DNA from: JAAZGD01 sp034003765
Lineage (GTDB): Bacteria > Bacillota > Clostridia > Peptostreptococcales > Anaerovoracaceae
NCBI GenBank assembly: GCA_034003765.1
Contig: JAVEXZ010000016.1
Span: forward strand, 1-42,625
Length of the DNA stretch: 42,625 nt
Direction: 5' to 3'
Shown: positions 1 to 8,761 of the stretch, in pieces
Layout: the number at the start of each line of letters is the position of its first letter
Position numbering within the stretch: the stretch's first letter is position 1
Notes under the pieces: generated by a model
What the model was told of the DNA's origin: nothing
The model's database searches: none
Seen by the model: only the letters and a program-made list of their open reading frames with translations
Program-made: the position numbers and the translations under genes

Positions 1-688
1 TACCAGAAATGTGGAACTGCCCCTATTCAAGTGACTACTTCAAAGATTACGCAGAGCCAGAGGATGGCCAGACCTATAGTTTTATGGCTTCAATTGCAAA
101 AACTGCCAACATATATCTTGTGGGAGATCTATTCCTGAGAGGGATCAAGGAAGAGTCTTTAACACATGTTTTTTCTTTGACCCTCAAGGAGAACTTATTG
201 GAAAGCATCGCAAAGCCCACCTTTTTGATATTGATGTTCCAGGTAAGATAAAATTTGTAGAGTCTGAGACTCTTACAGCAGGAGATAAGGCAACGGTTGT
301 TGACACTGAATTTGGAAAAGTAGGGTTGGCAATCTGTTATGATGTCAGATTTCCTGAATTGTTCAGAAAAATGGCATTGATGGGTGCTAAGATAATTGTT
401 CTTCCTGCAGCATTCAGTATACCCACTGGGGAAGCTCATTGGGAAATTTCATTAAGGGCCCGTGCCTTAGATAATCAAGTGTACATCTTGGCATGTTCTC
501 CCGCCAGAGATATTGATGGCCCCTATCAAGCTTATGGGGGTTCAGGTATTGTAGACCCTTGGGGTGAATTTCAAGATATTGCCCAGGCTGAGGAAACAAT
601 CATTTATGGAGAAATCGATTTAGCAAGGGTGGATGAAGTGCGAGAGCAACTACCACTTTTAAAACATAGACGACCGGAATTATATTGA
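1..688 (+). pseudogene. carbon-nitrogen hydrolase (omega-amidase/nitrilase family), 5'-truncated and frameshifted
   Basis: This gene enters from the left edge and ends with TGA at 688. From position 3 it reads PEMWNCPYSSDYF, typical of omega-amidase-like nitrilases that hydrolyse small amides. The reading frame is lost at about 126. GTG GGA is followed by GATCTATT where the family pattern LVGGSIPER needs GGATCTATT, so one G appears to be missing. From 128 the second frame reads SIPERDQGRVFNTC, then GKHRKAHLF with the catalytic lysine, and AICYDVRFPELF with the catalytic cysteine. The C-terminus VREQLPLLKHRRPELY is normal. Apart from the single-base loss the protein looks intact, so this is either a recent pseudogene or a sequencing error. 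The first catalytic glutamate lies outside the window. The lipoprotein gene follows after 14 nt, probably in the same transcript. Confidence 0.8.
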
Positions 689-702
689 TTAGGAGATATT
701 AA

Positions 703-1722
703 ATGAAAAAGATTGTGTTTTTTTTGGTATGTGCTTTAATTCTTTTGGGAATTATTGCCTGTGATGGTATAGCAGAACCTGTAGAAGAAGGACCATTGTT
801 TGTTTTATTGGTTGATGAGCAAGGTTTAGTTGAAGAAGGCTATAATGATCTAGCTTGGCAAGGTTTCCAAAAAGCAGAAGCGGACTTTGGCGTGAGGATT
901 GAAATTATTGAGGCTGAATCTTCGGAGGATTATCTCCCTAATATCAAACAAGCAGTGGAAATGGGTGCATCATTAGTGGTATGCAATGGGTCTTCCATGA
1001 TTGGGGCACTGCAAGAGGCAGCTAATGAATACCCAAGTCAAGCCTTTGCTATAATTGATGGAAAAGTAGAAGCGTCCAATGTATCCTGTTATACATTTAC
1101 TGAAGAAGGGGCAGCATTCTTAGCTGGGGTAGGGGCAGCAGCTATGAGTGAGACAGATATTATTGGATTTGTTTGGGATATACAAAACCAGGAAACAGAA
1201 AAATATCAATATGCCTTTGAGGCAGGTGTAGAATCTGCCAATGTAGCATCTCAAGTCTTAATTAACTATACAAACTTACCAGACCAAGAACTTCTGTGTA
1301 AGGAAACTGCTTTAGCTCAAAACAAGTTAGGGGTAGATGTGATATTTCACGGCCCTGGTTCTTGTGGGAGGGGAGTGATTGAAGCCTCTTTGGACCAAAA
1401 CTTTTGGGTTATAGGCATTGATAAGGGACAGTCTATCTTAAGCCCTGACAACTTACTAGCTGTGATTGTAAAGGCTTTTGACCTAGCTTCCTACATGGCA
1501 ATAGAGAACTTTGAAAATGGGGTTTCTTTTGGGGCCCAGTATAATTTTTCTTTGGCAGATGGAGGGATTGACCTTGTAGACTTGCCTGGAAATTTAACGG
1601 TAGAGGCTACGGCTACTATAAATAATTGGAAGCAAAAAATCATAGACCTGAATATAGCTGTTCCATATGATGCATCTACATTTGCACAATTTTTTATGGA
1701 ACAATTGATGATAGAGGAATAA
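703..1722 (+). CDS. BMP-family ABC transporter substrate-binding lipoprotein (nucleoside-binding type)
   Basis: The 339-residue protein has a signal peptide (MKK, then a hydrophobic run) ending in a lipobox IIAC, so Cys20 should be lipid-modified and the protein anchored outside the membrane. The rest resembles Bmp/Med/PnrA periplasmic-binding proteins, which bind purine or other nucleosides for an ABC transporter: an N-terminal DEQGLVEEGYNDLAWQGF segment, the central IDGK region and a GIDKGQ motif before the second lobe. No ABC ATPase or permease genes are nearby, so the transporter must be encoded elsewhere or the protein acts as a sensor. A purine nucleoside phosphorylase lies two genes downstream, which supports a nucleoside ligand by context. 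The start is supported by AGGAGAT ahead of ATG. The family call is firm; the ligand is inferred. Confidence 0.82.
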   Translation: MKKIVFFLVCALILLGIIACDGIAEPVEEGPLFVLLVDEQGLVEEGYNDLAWQGFQKAEADFGVRIEIIEAESSEDYLPNIKQAVEMGASLVVCNGSSMIGALQEAANEYPSQAFAIIDGKVEASNVSCYTFTEEGAAFLAGVGAAAMSETDIIGFVWDIQNQETEKYQYAFEAGVESANVASQVLINYTNLPDQELLCKETALAQNKLGVDVIFHGPGSCGRGVIEASLDQNFWVIGIDKGQSILSPDNLLAVIVKAFDLASYMAIENFENGVSFGAQYNFSLADGGIDLVDLPGNLTVEATATINNWKQKIIDLNIAVPYDASTFAQFFMEQLMIEE

Positions 1723-1757
1723 TTGGTAGATTCATTTAATAAGGAGTATAAACAGAG

Positions 1758-2654
1758 TTGAAGAGAATAGAAAAGCCCACCAAAGAAAAAGTAAAGATGT
1801 TAGCCACAGATGCCTTTGTAGCCCTGCTTGCTTGTAGTATTGGGGCATTTTCTCTACAAGGGGTTATGATCCCCAACGGCTTAACTAGCGGTGGATTGAC
1901 GGGAATAGCTCGAGTAATTCAAACTTATACGTCTTTGAATTTTAGCTTGATATACTATGCGGGAGCCATAATAATATTGGCATTAGTTGCCATATTTTTG
2001 GGCTTTCGAGAAGTTCGAAAGATCTTGTTTATGACCATACTTTTTCCTGCAACCCTGCTAGTTTTTGAAAGATTTCCCTTAGAACTCTTACAAGAAAATG
2101 ACGTTATTTTAGCGGCTATATTTTGCGGCATATTTAATGGTATTTGTACTGGCTTGGTTTTTTGGAGAGGTTATAGTTTTTGTGGTACAGATGCTATAGC
2201 AAAAATAGTTAAGAAAAAATGGCTGCCTCATATAGATTTGAGCCAAATATTACTGGTTATAGACGTAATTATTATTGTTGGTTCTGCCTTTGTTTTTGGT
2301 AGGAACATAGCCTTATATGCTTTAATTACCCAAGTCATATTCGCAAAAACCATTGATTATGTTATGTTTGGATTTGAGACTAAAATCGTAAAACTAGAAA
2401 TAATTACTGATAAAAAAGAACTGATTACCAAATTTATTATGGAAGAACTCATGAGAGGCGTGTCTTGCTCCCAGATAGTTGGAGAGTTCACAGGTGAATT
2501 ACATTTCAAATTGGAAGTATTGTGTTCACCCAGAGAGAGTATTGTAATTAGAAGATTTGTTGCTAATTATGATAGTGATATATTGATGACTGCAATTCAC
2601 GTTGATACAGTTTGGGGCAATGGTCCTGGTTTTACGGATATTGCTAAGGATTAA
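1758..2654 (+). CDS. YitT family membrane protein (DUF161 + DUF2179)
   Basis: This 298-residue protein has an N-terminal membrane domain of about five hydrophobic helices (roughly residues 15-200) with the family signature PNGLTSGGLTGIARV. A soluble C-terminal DUF2179 domain (about 205-295) follows, containing EIITDKKELITKFIMEEL. YitT proteins are widespread in Bacillota and their transported substrate is not established. The start is TTG at 1758, preceded by AAGGAG at 1741-1746; no ATG fits the conserved N-terminus. The gene sits 35 nt after the lipoprotein gene and 21 nt before deoD, so the three probably share a transcript. A link to nucleoside traffic is possible from context but nothing in the protein shows it. 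Confidence 0.85.
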   Translation: MKRIEKPTKEKVKMLATDAFVALLACSIGAFSLQGVMIPNGLTSGGLTGIARVIQTYTSLNFSLIYYAGAIIILALVAIFLGFREVRKILFMTILFPATLLVFERFPLELLQENDVILAAIFCGIFNGICTGLVFWRGYSFCGTDAIAKIVKKKWLPHIDLSQILLVIDVIIIVGSAFVFGRNIALYALITQVIFAKTIDYVMFGFETKIVKLEIITDKKELITKFIMEELMRGVSCSQIVGEFTGELHFKLEVLCSPRESIVIRRFVANYDSDILMTAIHVDTVWGNGPGFTDIAKD

Positions 2655-2675
2655 TAGAGAAAGGAAAGGTAGAAA

Positions 2676-3383
2676 ATGAGTACACATATTAACGCAGCTA
2701 ATAAGGGAGATATTGCAGAGAGTATCTTGCTGCCTGGGGATCCCCTTAGAGCCAAGGTTATAGCTGAGACATTTTTAGAAGACCCTAAGTGTTTCAATGA
2801 AATTCGTAATATGTTTGGCTATACTGGTCGTTACAAAGGTGTTCCGGTATCAGTTATGGGAACTGGTATGGGAATGCCATCTATGGGTATTTACTCATGG
2901 GAGTTGATGACCGACTACAATGTTCAAAACCTTATTCGCATAGGTACTGGTGGAACCTTTTTTGAAAAAATTAAAATAGGGGATATCGTTGTTGGTTTAT
3001 CAGCTTCAACTGATTCAAATTACAGCCATGCTTTCCAAATACCTAATAGTTATGCACCTTGTGCAAGCTGGGATCTACTGAAGAAAATACAGCAAGCAGG
3101 CCTAGATACAGGGATAGATTTTAAGGCTGGGAACATCGTTTCTTGTGACGTTTTTTATGAAACCGATGAAAATTGGTGGAAAAAATGGGCCGACATGGGT
3201 GTTATGGCTGTAGAAATGGAAGCGGCAGCCTTATATATGAATGCAGCATATCTAAAAAGAAATGCAGCGGCTATGGTAACTATAAGCGACCACTTTATAA
3301 CTGGGGAACGTTCTACTGCGGAAGAAAGACAGACAACATTTACAGATATGATGCACCTGGCATTAGAGGCGGCTGTTCTATAA
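2676..3383 (+). CDS. deoD: purine nucleoside phosphorylase DeoD type
   Basis: The 235-residue protein matches the hexameric DeoD family in length and along the whole chain. It catalyses reversible phosphorolysis of purine (deoxy)nucleosides to base and (deoxy)ribose 1-phosphate in the cytoplasm. Visible motifs are the N-terminal His4, the phosphate-binding GDPLRAKVIAETFLEDP, VMGTGMGMPSMGIY, the conserved arginine in IRIGTGG, the ribose-binding VEMEAAALY and the catalytic aspartate in TISDHFITGE. The usual GSCG loop reads GTGG here, a mild variation. GAAAGG precedes the ATG. It is the last gene before a strong bidirectional terminator at 3399-3430. Together with the upstream BMP lipoprotein it suggests a small purine nucleoside salvage unit. 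Confidence 0.95.
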   Translation: MSTHINAANKGDIAESILLPGDPLRAKVIAETFLEDPKCFNEIRNMFGYTGRYKGVPVSVMGTGMGMPSMGIYSWELMTDYNVQNLIRIGTGGTFFEKIKIGDIVVGLSASTDSNYSHAFQIPNSYAPCASWDLLKKIQQAGLDTGIDFKAGNIVSCDVFYETDENWWKKWADMGVMAVEMEAAALYMNAAYLKRNAAAMVTISDHFITGERSTAEERQTTFTDMMHLALEAAVL

Positions 3384-3398
3384 AAGCTTTTGGATATT

Positions 3399-3430
3399 AA
3401 AAAAACCGGGAGACACTCCGGTTTTTTTTA
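3399..3430. terminator. bidirectional intrinsic terminator between deoD and rpsT
   Basis: The stem AAAAACCGG (3401-3409) pairs with CCGGTTTTT (3418-3426) around an 8-nt loop. A run of eight T follows on the plus strand and a matching A run precedes it, so it has a U-tract in both directions. It can end both the deoD transcript and the convergent rpsT transcript. Confidence 0.85.
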
Positions 3431-3481
3431 TGGTTTGTTGTTTGCATATTTAACTTATATGCATGGTGGGGACGGGTGAGA

Positions 3482-3751
3482 TTATAGAGCTTTTGCTTTG
3501 TTGAATTGCTTCGTTAGTCTGGAAACTTTTCTAGCTGCAGTATTCTTATGAAGTGTTCCCTTGGAAGCTGCCTGCATTAATTTTTTCTCTGCTAGTGCAA
3601 GCTTTTCCTTAGCCATATCCAAGTCATTGGAAGCCAAAGCTAAATCAAAGTTCTTAAGAATACCCTTAAGGTGATTCTTTATTCTGCGATTTCTTGCAGT
3701 TTTTTTATTGAGAACTAAGATCCTTTTTTTTGCGGATTTAATATTTGCCAT
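3482..3751 (-). CDS. rpsT: 30S ribosomal protein S20
   Basis: The product has 89 residues starting MANIKSAKKRILV, the canonical S20 N-terminus, and is rich in lysine, arginine and alanine helices through KVSRLTKQFNKAKAL. S20 binds 16S rRNA in the body of the small subunit. An open frame runs further upstream, but the ATG at 3751, preceded by AGTGGGGG, gives the normal family length; the extension has no ribosome-binding site and crosses the promoter. The gene is divergent from lepA, a common arrangement in Bacillota, and has its own good sigma-A promoter at 3794-3822. Confidence 0.96.
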   Translation of the reverse strand: MANIKSAKKRILVLNKKTARNRRIKNHLKGILKNFDLALASNDLDMAKEKLALAEKKLMQAASKGTLHKNTAARKVSRLTKQFNKAKAL

Positions 3752-3793
3752 AATTTTCCCCCACTTTCTTCTATGGTATTTCACGCAGAACTT

Positions 3794-3822
3794 AGTATAT
3801 AACAATAGTTTTGTATTTGCAA
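3794..3822 (-). promoter_or_regulatory. sigma-A promoter of rpsT
   Basis: On the minus strand TTGCAA (3817-3822) is followed after exactly 17 nt by TATACT (3794-3799). That places the start of transcription some 40 nt upstream of the rpsT ATG. Confidence 0.75.
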
Positions 3823-3900
3823 GAGTTATTAGGGGTTTTTCTTTTTCATATTGAGACAGGGGAATTGAAAAAGTAAATTCCACCCCTATGAGACTCGATG

Positions 3901-3947
3901 TGGAAATTAGTTTTTCAAAACCAATAGTGGAAGTTAGTCTTTCAAAA
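3901..3947. repeat. two-copy imperfect direct repeat upstream of lepA
   Basis: TGGAAATTAGTTTTTCAAAA (3901-3920) recurs as TGGAAGTTAGTCTTTCAAAA (3928-3947), 18 of 20 bases identical with a 27-bp period. It lies in the 300-bp divergent region between rpsT and lepA, just upstream of the presumed lepA promoter. No function is evident; a protein-binding pair or a small duplication are both possible. Confidence 0.7.
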
Positions 3948-3959
3948 GGTTATCATAAC

Positions 3960-3986
3960 TTGACATCTTTTCTCTGATGATATAGT
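3960..3986 (+). promoter_or_regulatory. possible lepA promoter
   Basis: A perfect TTGACA (3960-3965) is followed by TATAGT (3981-3986), but the spacer is only 15 nt. It is the best candidate between the divergent rpsT promoter and the lepA start at 4052. The short spacer makes the call tentative. Confidence 0.4.
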
Positions 3987-4051
3987 TTGAATAACGCAGG
4001 GAATTCGGTTAAAATGTATTAATAATATTAAAATATATAAGTGGGGATAAA

Positions 4052-5863
4052 ATGAGCGAATATCAGAGTAAGATTAGGAACTTTTGTATCATAGCACATA
4101 TTGATCACGGTAAGTCAACTTTAGCGGACCGTATTCTTCAAATGACGGGAACCGTTATGGCCCGTGATATGAAGGAACAATATTTGGATAATATGGATTT
4201 AGAGCGGGAGCGGGGAATCACTATCAAGCTTCAGACAAGTCGTTTGACTTATCATGGCTTAGATGGAACCGATTATATTTTTAATTTAATTGACACACCG
4301 GGTCATGTAGATTTTACATACGAAGTATCAAGGAGTCTTGCCGCTTGTGAAGGGGCAATTCTTATTGTTGATGCGACCCAAGGGGTAGAGGCCCAAACCT
4401 TGGCTAATGTTTATCTCGCCTTAGATGAGGATCTTGAAATAGTACCAGTCCTTAATAAAATTGATTTAGCAAGTGCAAGGCCAGATGAAATAAAACAAGA
4501 AGTTGAGGAAATAATAGGGATTGATGCCCATGATGCTCCCCTGATATCAGCAAAGGAAGGGATAGGAATTGAGGATGTTTTAGAAGCCATTGTCAATAAA
4601 ATACCCTGTCCAAAGGGAGATGAAAAAGGAAAACTAAAGGCTCTTATTTTTGATAGCATATACGACAATTATCGAGGTGTTGTAATATATACCAGGATTC
4701 TTGATGGCGAAGTTAAAAAAGGCGACATAATTCGACTTATGAATGCTAAGAAAAAGTATGAGGTTATGGAGGTTGGCTACCATTCTCCAGGCCCTGTAGC
4801 TTGCAAGTCTCTTCGTGCTGGGGATGTAGGTTATATATCTGCCAGCATCAAACAAGTCAGAGATGCCCAAGTAGGGGACACCATTACCTTGGATGCAGAT
4901 CCCACTGAAACTCCACTACCTGGCTATAAAAAAGTCCAGCCCATGGTTTACTGTGGTATTTATCCAGCAGAAGGTGAAAAGTATGAGAGTGTTAGAGATG
5001 CTTTAGAAAAACTTCAAGTTAATGATGCTGCTTTTCATTTTGAACCTGAGACTTCCACTGCCTTGGGCTTTGGCTTTAGGTGCGGATTTTTAGGTCTGCT
5101 CCATATGGAAATAATTGTAGAGCGTTTGGACCGAGAATTTGACCTAGGAGTAATTACTACATCTCCAAGTGTAATATATAAGGTAGTCTTAGTAGATGGG
5201 TCTATAGAGATGATTCAAAATCCAAGCAACTTACCAGAAACTACAAAGATTGATCATATTGAAGAACCTATAGTTAAGGCGGACATAATGATTCCCAAGG
5301 AATATGTGGGAAGTATTATGGAGATTTGTCAAGAAAGAAGGGGTAAAATGCTTCACATGGAGTATATAACACCCCAAAGGGTTCAGCTTCATTATGAAAT
5401 GCCCCTCAATGAAGTTATCTATGACTTTTTTGATGCTCTAAAATCAAAGACTCGAGGTTATGGATCTTTGGATTACGAGTTTATCCGATATGAAAAATCA
5501 AATTTGGTTAAGATGGACATTCTTCTTAACAAAGATTTGGTGGATGCCTTCTCTATGATAGTCCACGAATCAAAAGCTTATTACAGGGGAAGATTTGTTT
5601 GTGAAAAGCTAAAAGACATAATTCCTATGCATCAATTTGAAGTTCCAATTCAGGCATCAATCGGACAAAAGGTAATAGCTAGGGAAACTGTAAAAGCATA
5701 CAGAAAAGATGTAATCGCTAAGTGCTACGGAGGAGACATCTCTCGCAAGAAAAAACTTCTTGAAAAGCAAAAAGAAGGTAAGAAGAGGATGCGTCAATTT
5801 GGAAGTGTAGAGGTTCCCCAAGAAGCCTTTACAGCGGTACTAAAGTATGACGAAAACAAATAA
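4052..5863 (+). CDS. lepA: elongation factor 4 (LepA), ribosome-associated GTPase
   Basis: The 603-residue length is normal for LepA/EF4, a translational GTPase related to EF-G that acts on stalled or initiating ribosomes. The G1 loop AHIDHGKST lies at residues 15-23. ERGITIKLQTSRL (switch region), DTPGHVDF and NKIDL follow. The later domains carry GFRCGFLGLLHMEI, and the LepA-specific C-terminus contains SIGQKVIARETVKAYRKDV and CYGGDISRKKKLLEKQK. GGGGAT precedes the ATG. The last 17 nt overlap the start of hemW, so the two are translationally linked. Confidence 0.97.
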   Translation: MSEYQSKIRNFCIIAHIDHGKSTLADRILQMTGTVMARDMKEQYLDNMDLERERGITIKLQTSRLTYHGLDGTDYIFNLIDTPGHVDFTYEVSRSLAACEGAILIVDATQGVEAQTLANVYLALDEDLEIVPVLNKIDLASARPDEIKQEVEEIIGIDAHDAPLISAKEGIGIEDVLEAIVNKIPCPKGDEKGKLKALIFDSIYDNYRGVVIYTRILDGEVKKGDIIRLMNAKKKYEVMEVGYHSPGPVACKSLRAGDVGYISASIKQVRDAQVGDTITLDADPTETPLPGYKKVQPMVYCGIYPAEGEKYESVRDALEKLQVNDAAFHFEPETSTALGFGFRCGFLGLLHMEIIVERLDREFDLGVITTSPSVIYKVVLVDGSIEMIQNPSNLPETTKIDHIEEPIVKADIMIPKEYVGSIMEICQERRGKMLHMEYITPQRVQLHYEMPLNEVIYDFFDALKSKTRGYGSLDYEFIRYEKSNLVKMDILLNKDLVDAFSMIVHESKAYYRGRFVCEKLKDIIPMHQFEVPIQASIGQKVIARETVKAYRKDVIAKCYGGDISRKKKLLEKQKEGKKRMRQFGSVEVPQEAFTAVLKYDENK

Positions 5864-6989
5864 GTTGGGTCTATATGTTCACATTCCATTTTGCCTAAAG
5901 AAATGCGGTTACTGCGATTTTATTTCCTTCCCTGACAAGAGCCCTAATGATTGGCAGGATTATAAAAATAGACTTGTAGAGGAAATAATATCTTATGGCA
6001 AATCTCTGGGTGGCGACTATTTAGTTGACACAGTTTTTATTGGGGGAGGGACTCCAAGTCTTTTAGAAGCTGGAACAATACAAGATATGGTTAAAGAGGT
6101 CAAAGAATCATTTGAGGTGACTTTAGATGCAGAAATAACCATAGAGGTTAACCCTGGAACACTTACAAAAGAAAAACTTGAAGAGTACTTAGCTGTTGGG
6201 ATTAATCGCCTAAGTATAGGGGTCCAATCCTTTGATAATGATTTGCTAGCTATCCTAGGAAGGGTACATAGAAAAAAAGAAGCCATAGATGCCTACAAAA
6301 TTGCACGAGAAGTGGGGTTTAAGAATATCAGCCTGGATTTGATGTTTGCTATTCCTACACAAACAATGGAAATGTGGGAGGCATCCCTATGTGAATTGAT
6401 CTACCTAAGCCCAGAACATATTTCTTTTTATGGCCTGTCTTATGAAGAAGGGACCCCCTTTGATCAGGCAAGAAAAAGAAAAGAGCTTATTCCCCTAGAT
6501 GATAACCTAGACAGAATGATGTATGGAAAAGCCCTATCCCTACTTAAAGATAAGGGCTATGAACATTATGAAATATCAAGCATGGCAAAAGCTGGTTTCC
6601 AATGTGCACACAATTTGAAGTATTGGTCTATGGATGACTATCTAGGCCTTGGAATTGGGGCACATTCCTTTATAGGAGGAAATAGAATTTCTAATACCAA
6701 ATCTTGGGAAGGATACTTTTCTGAAAACAAGATAGAGACAGACCATAAGAACTCTGACTATGATAATATGTCGGAATATATTTTTACTGGAATGAGGAAG
6801 ACCCAGGGGATTTTATTTCAAGACTTCAAAGACAAGTTTCACTTAGACTACTTTGATTATATTGGACAAGGCAAGAAACAACTTTGGGACTACCAAAATC
6901 AAGGGCTTTTAATAGTTGGAAGTGAAGGTATGCGTTTTACAGAAGAGGGAATAAATCTTTCCAATAAAATTCTGGCAGATATAATGTAA
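5847..6989 (+). CDS. hemW: radical SAM heme chaperone HemW
   Basis: The 380-residue protein begins with the cluster motif HIPFCLKKCGYCDF: Cys16, Cys20 and Cys23 bind the radical-SAM 4Fe-4S cluster. The residue two after the last cysteine is Phe, as in HemW, rather than the Cys of true coproporphyrinogen dehydrogenase HemN. GGGTPSLLE and the GVQSFDNDLLAILGRVH segment are typical. HemW is thought to deliver heme to target proteins rather than make porphyrin. It overlaps lepA by 17 nt, the usual Bacillota arrangement. The standard next gene would be hrcA, but here glpK and two non-coding stretches intervene. Confidence 0.93.
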   Translation: MTKTNKLGLYVHIPFCLKKCGYCDFISFPDKSPNDWQDYKNRLVEEIISYGKSLGGDYLVDTVFIGGGTPSLLEAGTIQDMVKEVKESFEVTLDAEITIEVNPGTLTKEKLEEYLAVGINRLSIGVQSFDNDLLAILGRVHRKKEAIDAYKIAREVGFKNISLDLMFAIPTQTMEMWEASLCELIYLSPEHISFYGLSYEEGTPFDQARKRKELIPLDDNLDRMMYGKALSLLKDKGYEHYEISSMAKAGFQCAHNLKYWSMDDYLGLGIGAHSFIGGNRISNTKSWEGYFSENKIETDHKNSDYDNMSEYIFTGMRKTQGILFQDFKDKFHLDYFDYIGQGKKQLWDYQNQGLLIVGSEGMRFTEEGINLSNKILADIM

Positions 6990-7264
6990 AACAATAGCCC
7001 TATAGCAATAGCCATAAAAAAGTAAACTTAAGATGCTAAACTTAAAGCATTGACCTTAAAATATGGACGAGTTGTTGAAGATTAAACCACTGTTAAGACA
7101 AGGTCTAAATACCTATATTATGATCGGTGTAGATAGTATAAAAAGAAAAAATAAAAACTGGGAATAACAACTAGTGTAAGAGAAAGGAAGAAGCAAGTGG
7201 CATAGTCAATCGAGGCAATTCCCATATGCTTAAGATGACCTAGATCCCCCTTGCTAAGAAGTGG
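6990..7264. other. non-coding region between hemW and glpK
   Basis: I see no convincing gene or terminator here. The octamer CAATAGCC occurs twice just after hemW. GGGAAT near 7160 can pair at long range with ATTCCC near 7215, so a structured glpK leader is possible, but no known riboswitch or GlpP-type antiterminator could be recognised. A clear -35/-10 pair was not found. Confidence 0.5.
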
Positions 7265-8761
7265 ATGAAAAAATACATTATGGCATTGGACCAAGGGACC
7301 ACAAGTTCCCGTTGTATACTTTTTGATAAAAAAGGCAACTTGGTGAGTTCTGCTACAAAAGAATTTCGCCAGATATACCCCAAGGAAGGATGGGTAGAAC
7401 ACGACCCTATGGACATTTGGTCTACACAAATTGGTGTGGCACAAGAAGCCCTGCTAAAGGTAAATTGTTCATATAAGGATATTCAAGGAATTGGAATAAC
7501 AAATCAAAGAGAAACCACCTTGGTATGGGAAAAAGCAACTGGCAACCCTGTATATAATGGTATTGTTTGGCAGTGCAGAAGAACCTCTGATATTTGCAAA
7601 GCGTTGAAAAATCATGGTTTGGAACCTTTAATTCAAGAAAAAACGGGACTCCTCATTGATCCCTATTTTTCTGCTACCAAGATACAATGGATTCTTGAAA
7701 ACGTGGAGGGAGCAAGAGAGAAGGCAAATAATGGTCAGCTTCTTTTTGGGACTGTAGAAACTTGGCTGATTTGGAAGATGTCTGGGGGAAAACTCCATAT
7801 AACAGACTATACAAACGCGTCTAGAACCATGCTTTTTAATATTCATAACTTAGCTTGGGATGAGGAGATACTGGAAATCCTAGGGATTCCAGCCCTTATG
7901 CTCCCCAAACCTGTTTCTTCCTCTTCTGTTTATGGGGAAACGGATCCTGTAATATTTGGAGGATCAATACCTATAGCAGGTGCAGCTGGAGATCAGCAAG
8001 CAGCCCTCTTTGGCCAATGTTGTTTTAGGGCCGGAGAGCTGAAGAGCACCTATGGTACAGGTGGATTTCTTCTTATGAATGTAGGGGAAAAACCAGTATT
8101 TTCGAAAACAGGACTATTAACTACTATTGCCTTTGATTTAAATGGAAAGGTTTATTATGCTTTAGAAGGATCTATTTTTGTTGCAGGAGCGGCGGTTCAG
8201 TGGCTAAGAGATGAATTGAGGGTAATTGATAGTGCAGAAGATTCTGCCTATATGGCAAGCAAAGTTGAGGATACTGGAGGAGTCTATGTTGTCCCTGCCT
8301 TTGTAGGCTTAGGGGCTCCTCATTGGAATCCATATGCTCGAGGTATGGTGGTTGGATTGACAAGAGGCACTTCAAAAAACCATTTAGTACGTGCTACATT
8401 AGAATCAATTGCCTATCAGAACTATGATTTATTAAAGGTAATGGAAAAAGATTCGGGTAAGGACGCACCATATTTTAGAGTTGATGGTGGAGCTTCGGCT
8501 AATGATTTTCTTATGCAATTTCAGGCCAATTTATTAGGAATTCCGGTAGAACGTCCTTCTTCCATAGAAACCACAGCATTAGGAGCTGCATACTTAGCTG
8601 GATTGTCTACTGGTTTTTGGAAAGATGAAGGTGAACTTTTGGATCTTCAAATAATTGAGGAGCGCTATATTCCCGATATACCAAGAAGCCAGGTTGACGG
8701 GTTATTAAAAGGCTGGAATAGGGCAGTGAAATCCGCTATTTACTGGGCTGAAGATGAATAG
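7265..8761 (+). CDS. glpK: glycerol kinase
   Basis: The 498-residue protein is a full-length FGGY-family kinase that phosphorylates glycerol to sn-glycerol 3-phosphate with ATP. It starts MKKYIMALDQGTTSSRC, carries NQRETT and VWQCRRT, the GAAGDQQAALFGQ and STYGTGGF active-site loops, and the FGGY signature around GGASANDFLMQFQANLLG. The ATG has only a weak upstream AAGAAG, very close to the start, so translation may be weak or controlled by leader structure. No glpF, glpD or glpP is nearby. The gene is a lone insertion between hemW and hrcA, which are normally adjacent, pointing to an acquisition or a local rearrangement. Confidence 0.95.
   Translation: MKKYIMALDQGTTSSRCILFDKKGNLVSSATKEFRQIYPKEGWVEHDPMDIWSTQIGVAQEALLKVNCSYKDIQGIGITNQRETTLVWEKATGNPVYNGIVWQCRRTSDICKALKNHGLEPLIQEKTGLLIDPYFSATKIQWILENVEGAREKANNGQLLFGTVETWLIWKMSGGKLHITDYTNASRTMLFNIHNLAWDEEILEILGIPALMLPKPVSSSSVYGETDPVIFGGSIPIAGAAGDQQAALFGQCCFRAGELKSTYGTGGFLLMNVGEKPVFSKTGLLTTIAFDLNGKVYYALEGSIFVAGAAVQWLRDELRVIDSAEDSAYMASKVEDTGGVYVVPAFVGLGAPHWNPYARGMVVGLTRGTSKNHLVRATLESIAYQNYDLLKVMEKDSGKDAPYFRVDGGASANDFLMQFQANLLGIPVERPSSIETTALGAAYLAGLSTGFWKDEGELLDLQIIEERYIPDIPRSQVDGLLKGWNRAVKSAIYWAEDE

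Noticed and set aside
74..439. Minus-strand open frame of 121 residues
   Set aside because: It is antisense to the amidase gene, whose protein is clearly recognisable on the plus strand in both frames.
3752..3883. N-terminal extension of S20
   Set aside because: The extra 44 residues cross the rpsT promoter and have no start signal; the canonical S20 start is at 3751.
5847..6989. Coproporphyrinogen dehydrogenase HemN
   Set aside because: The cluster motif ends in CDF rather than CxC and the protein is short, as in HemW.
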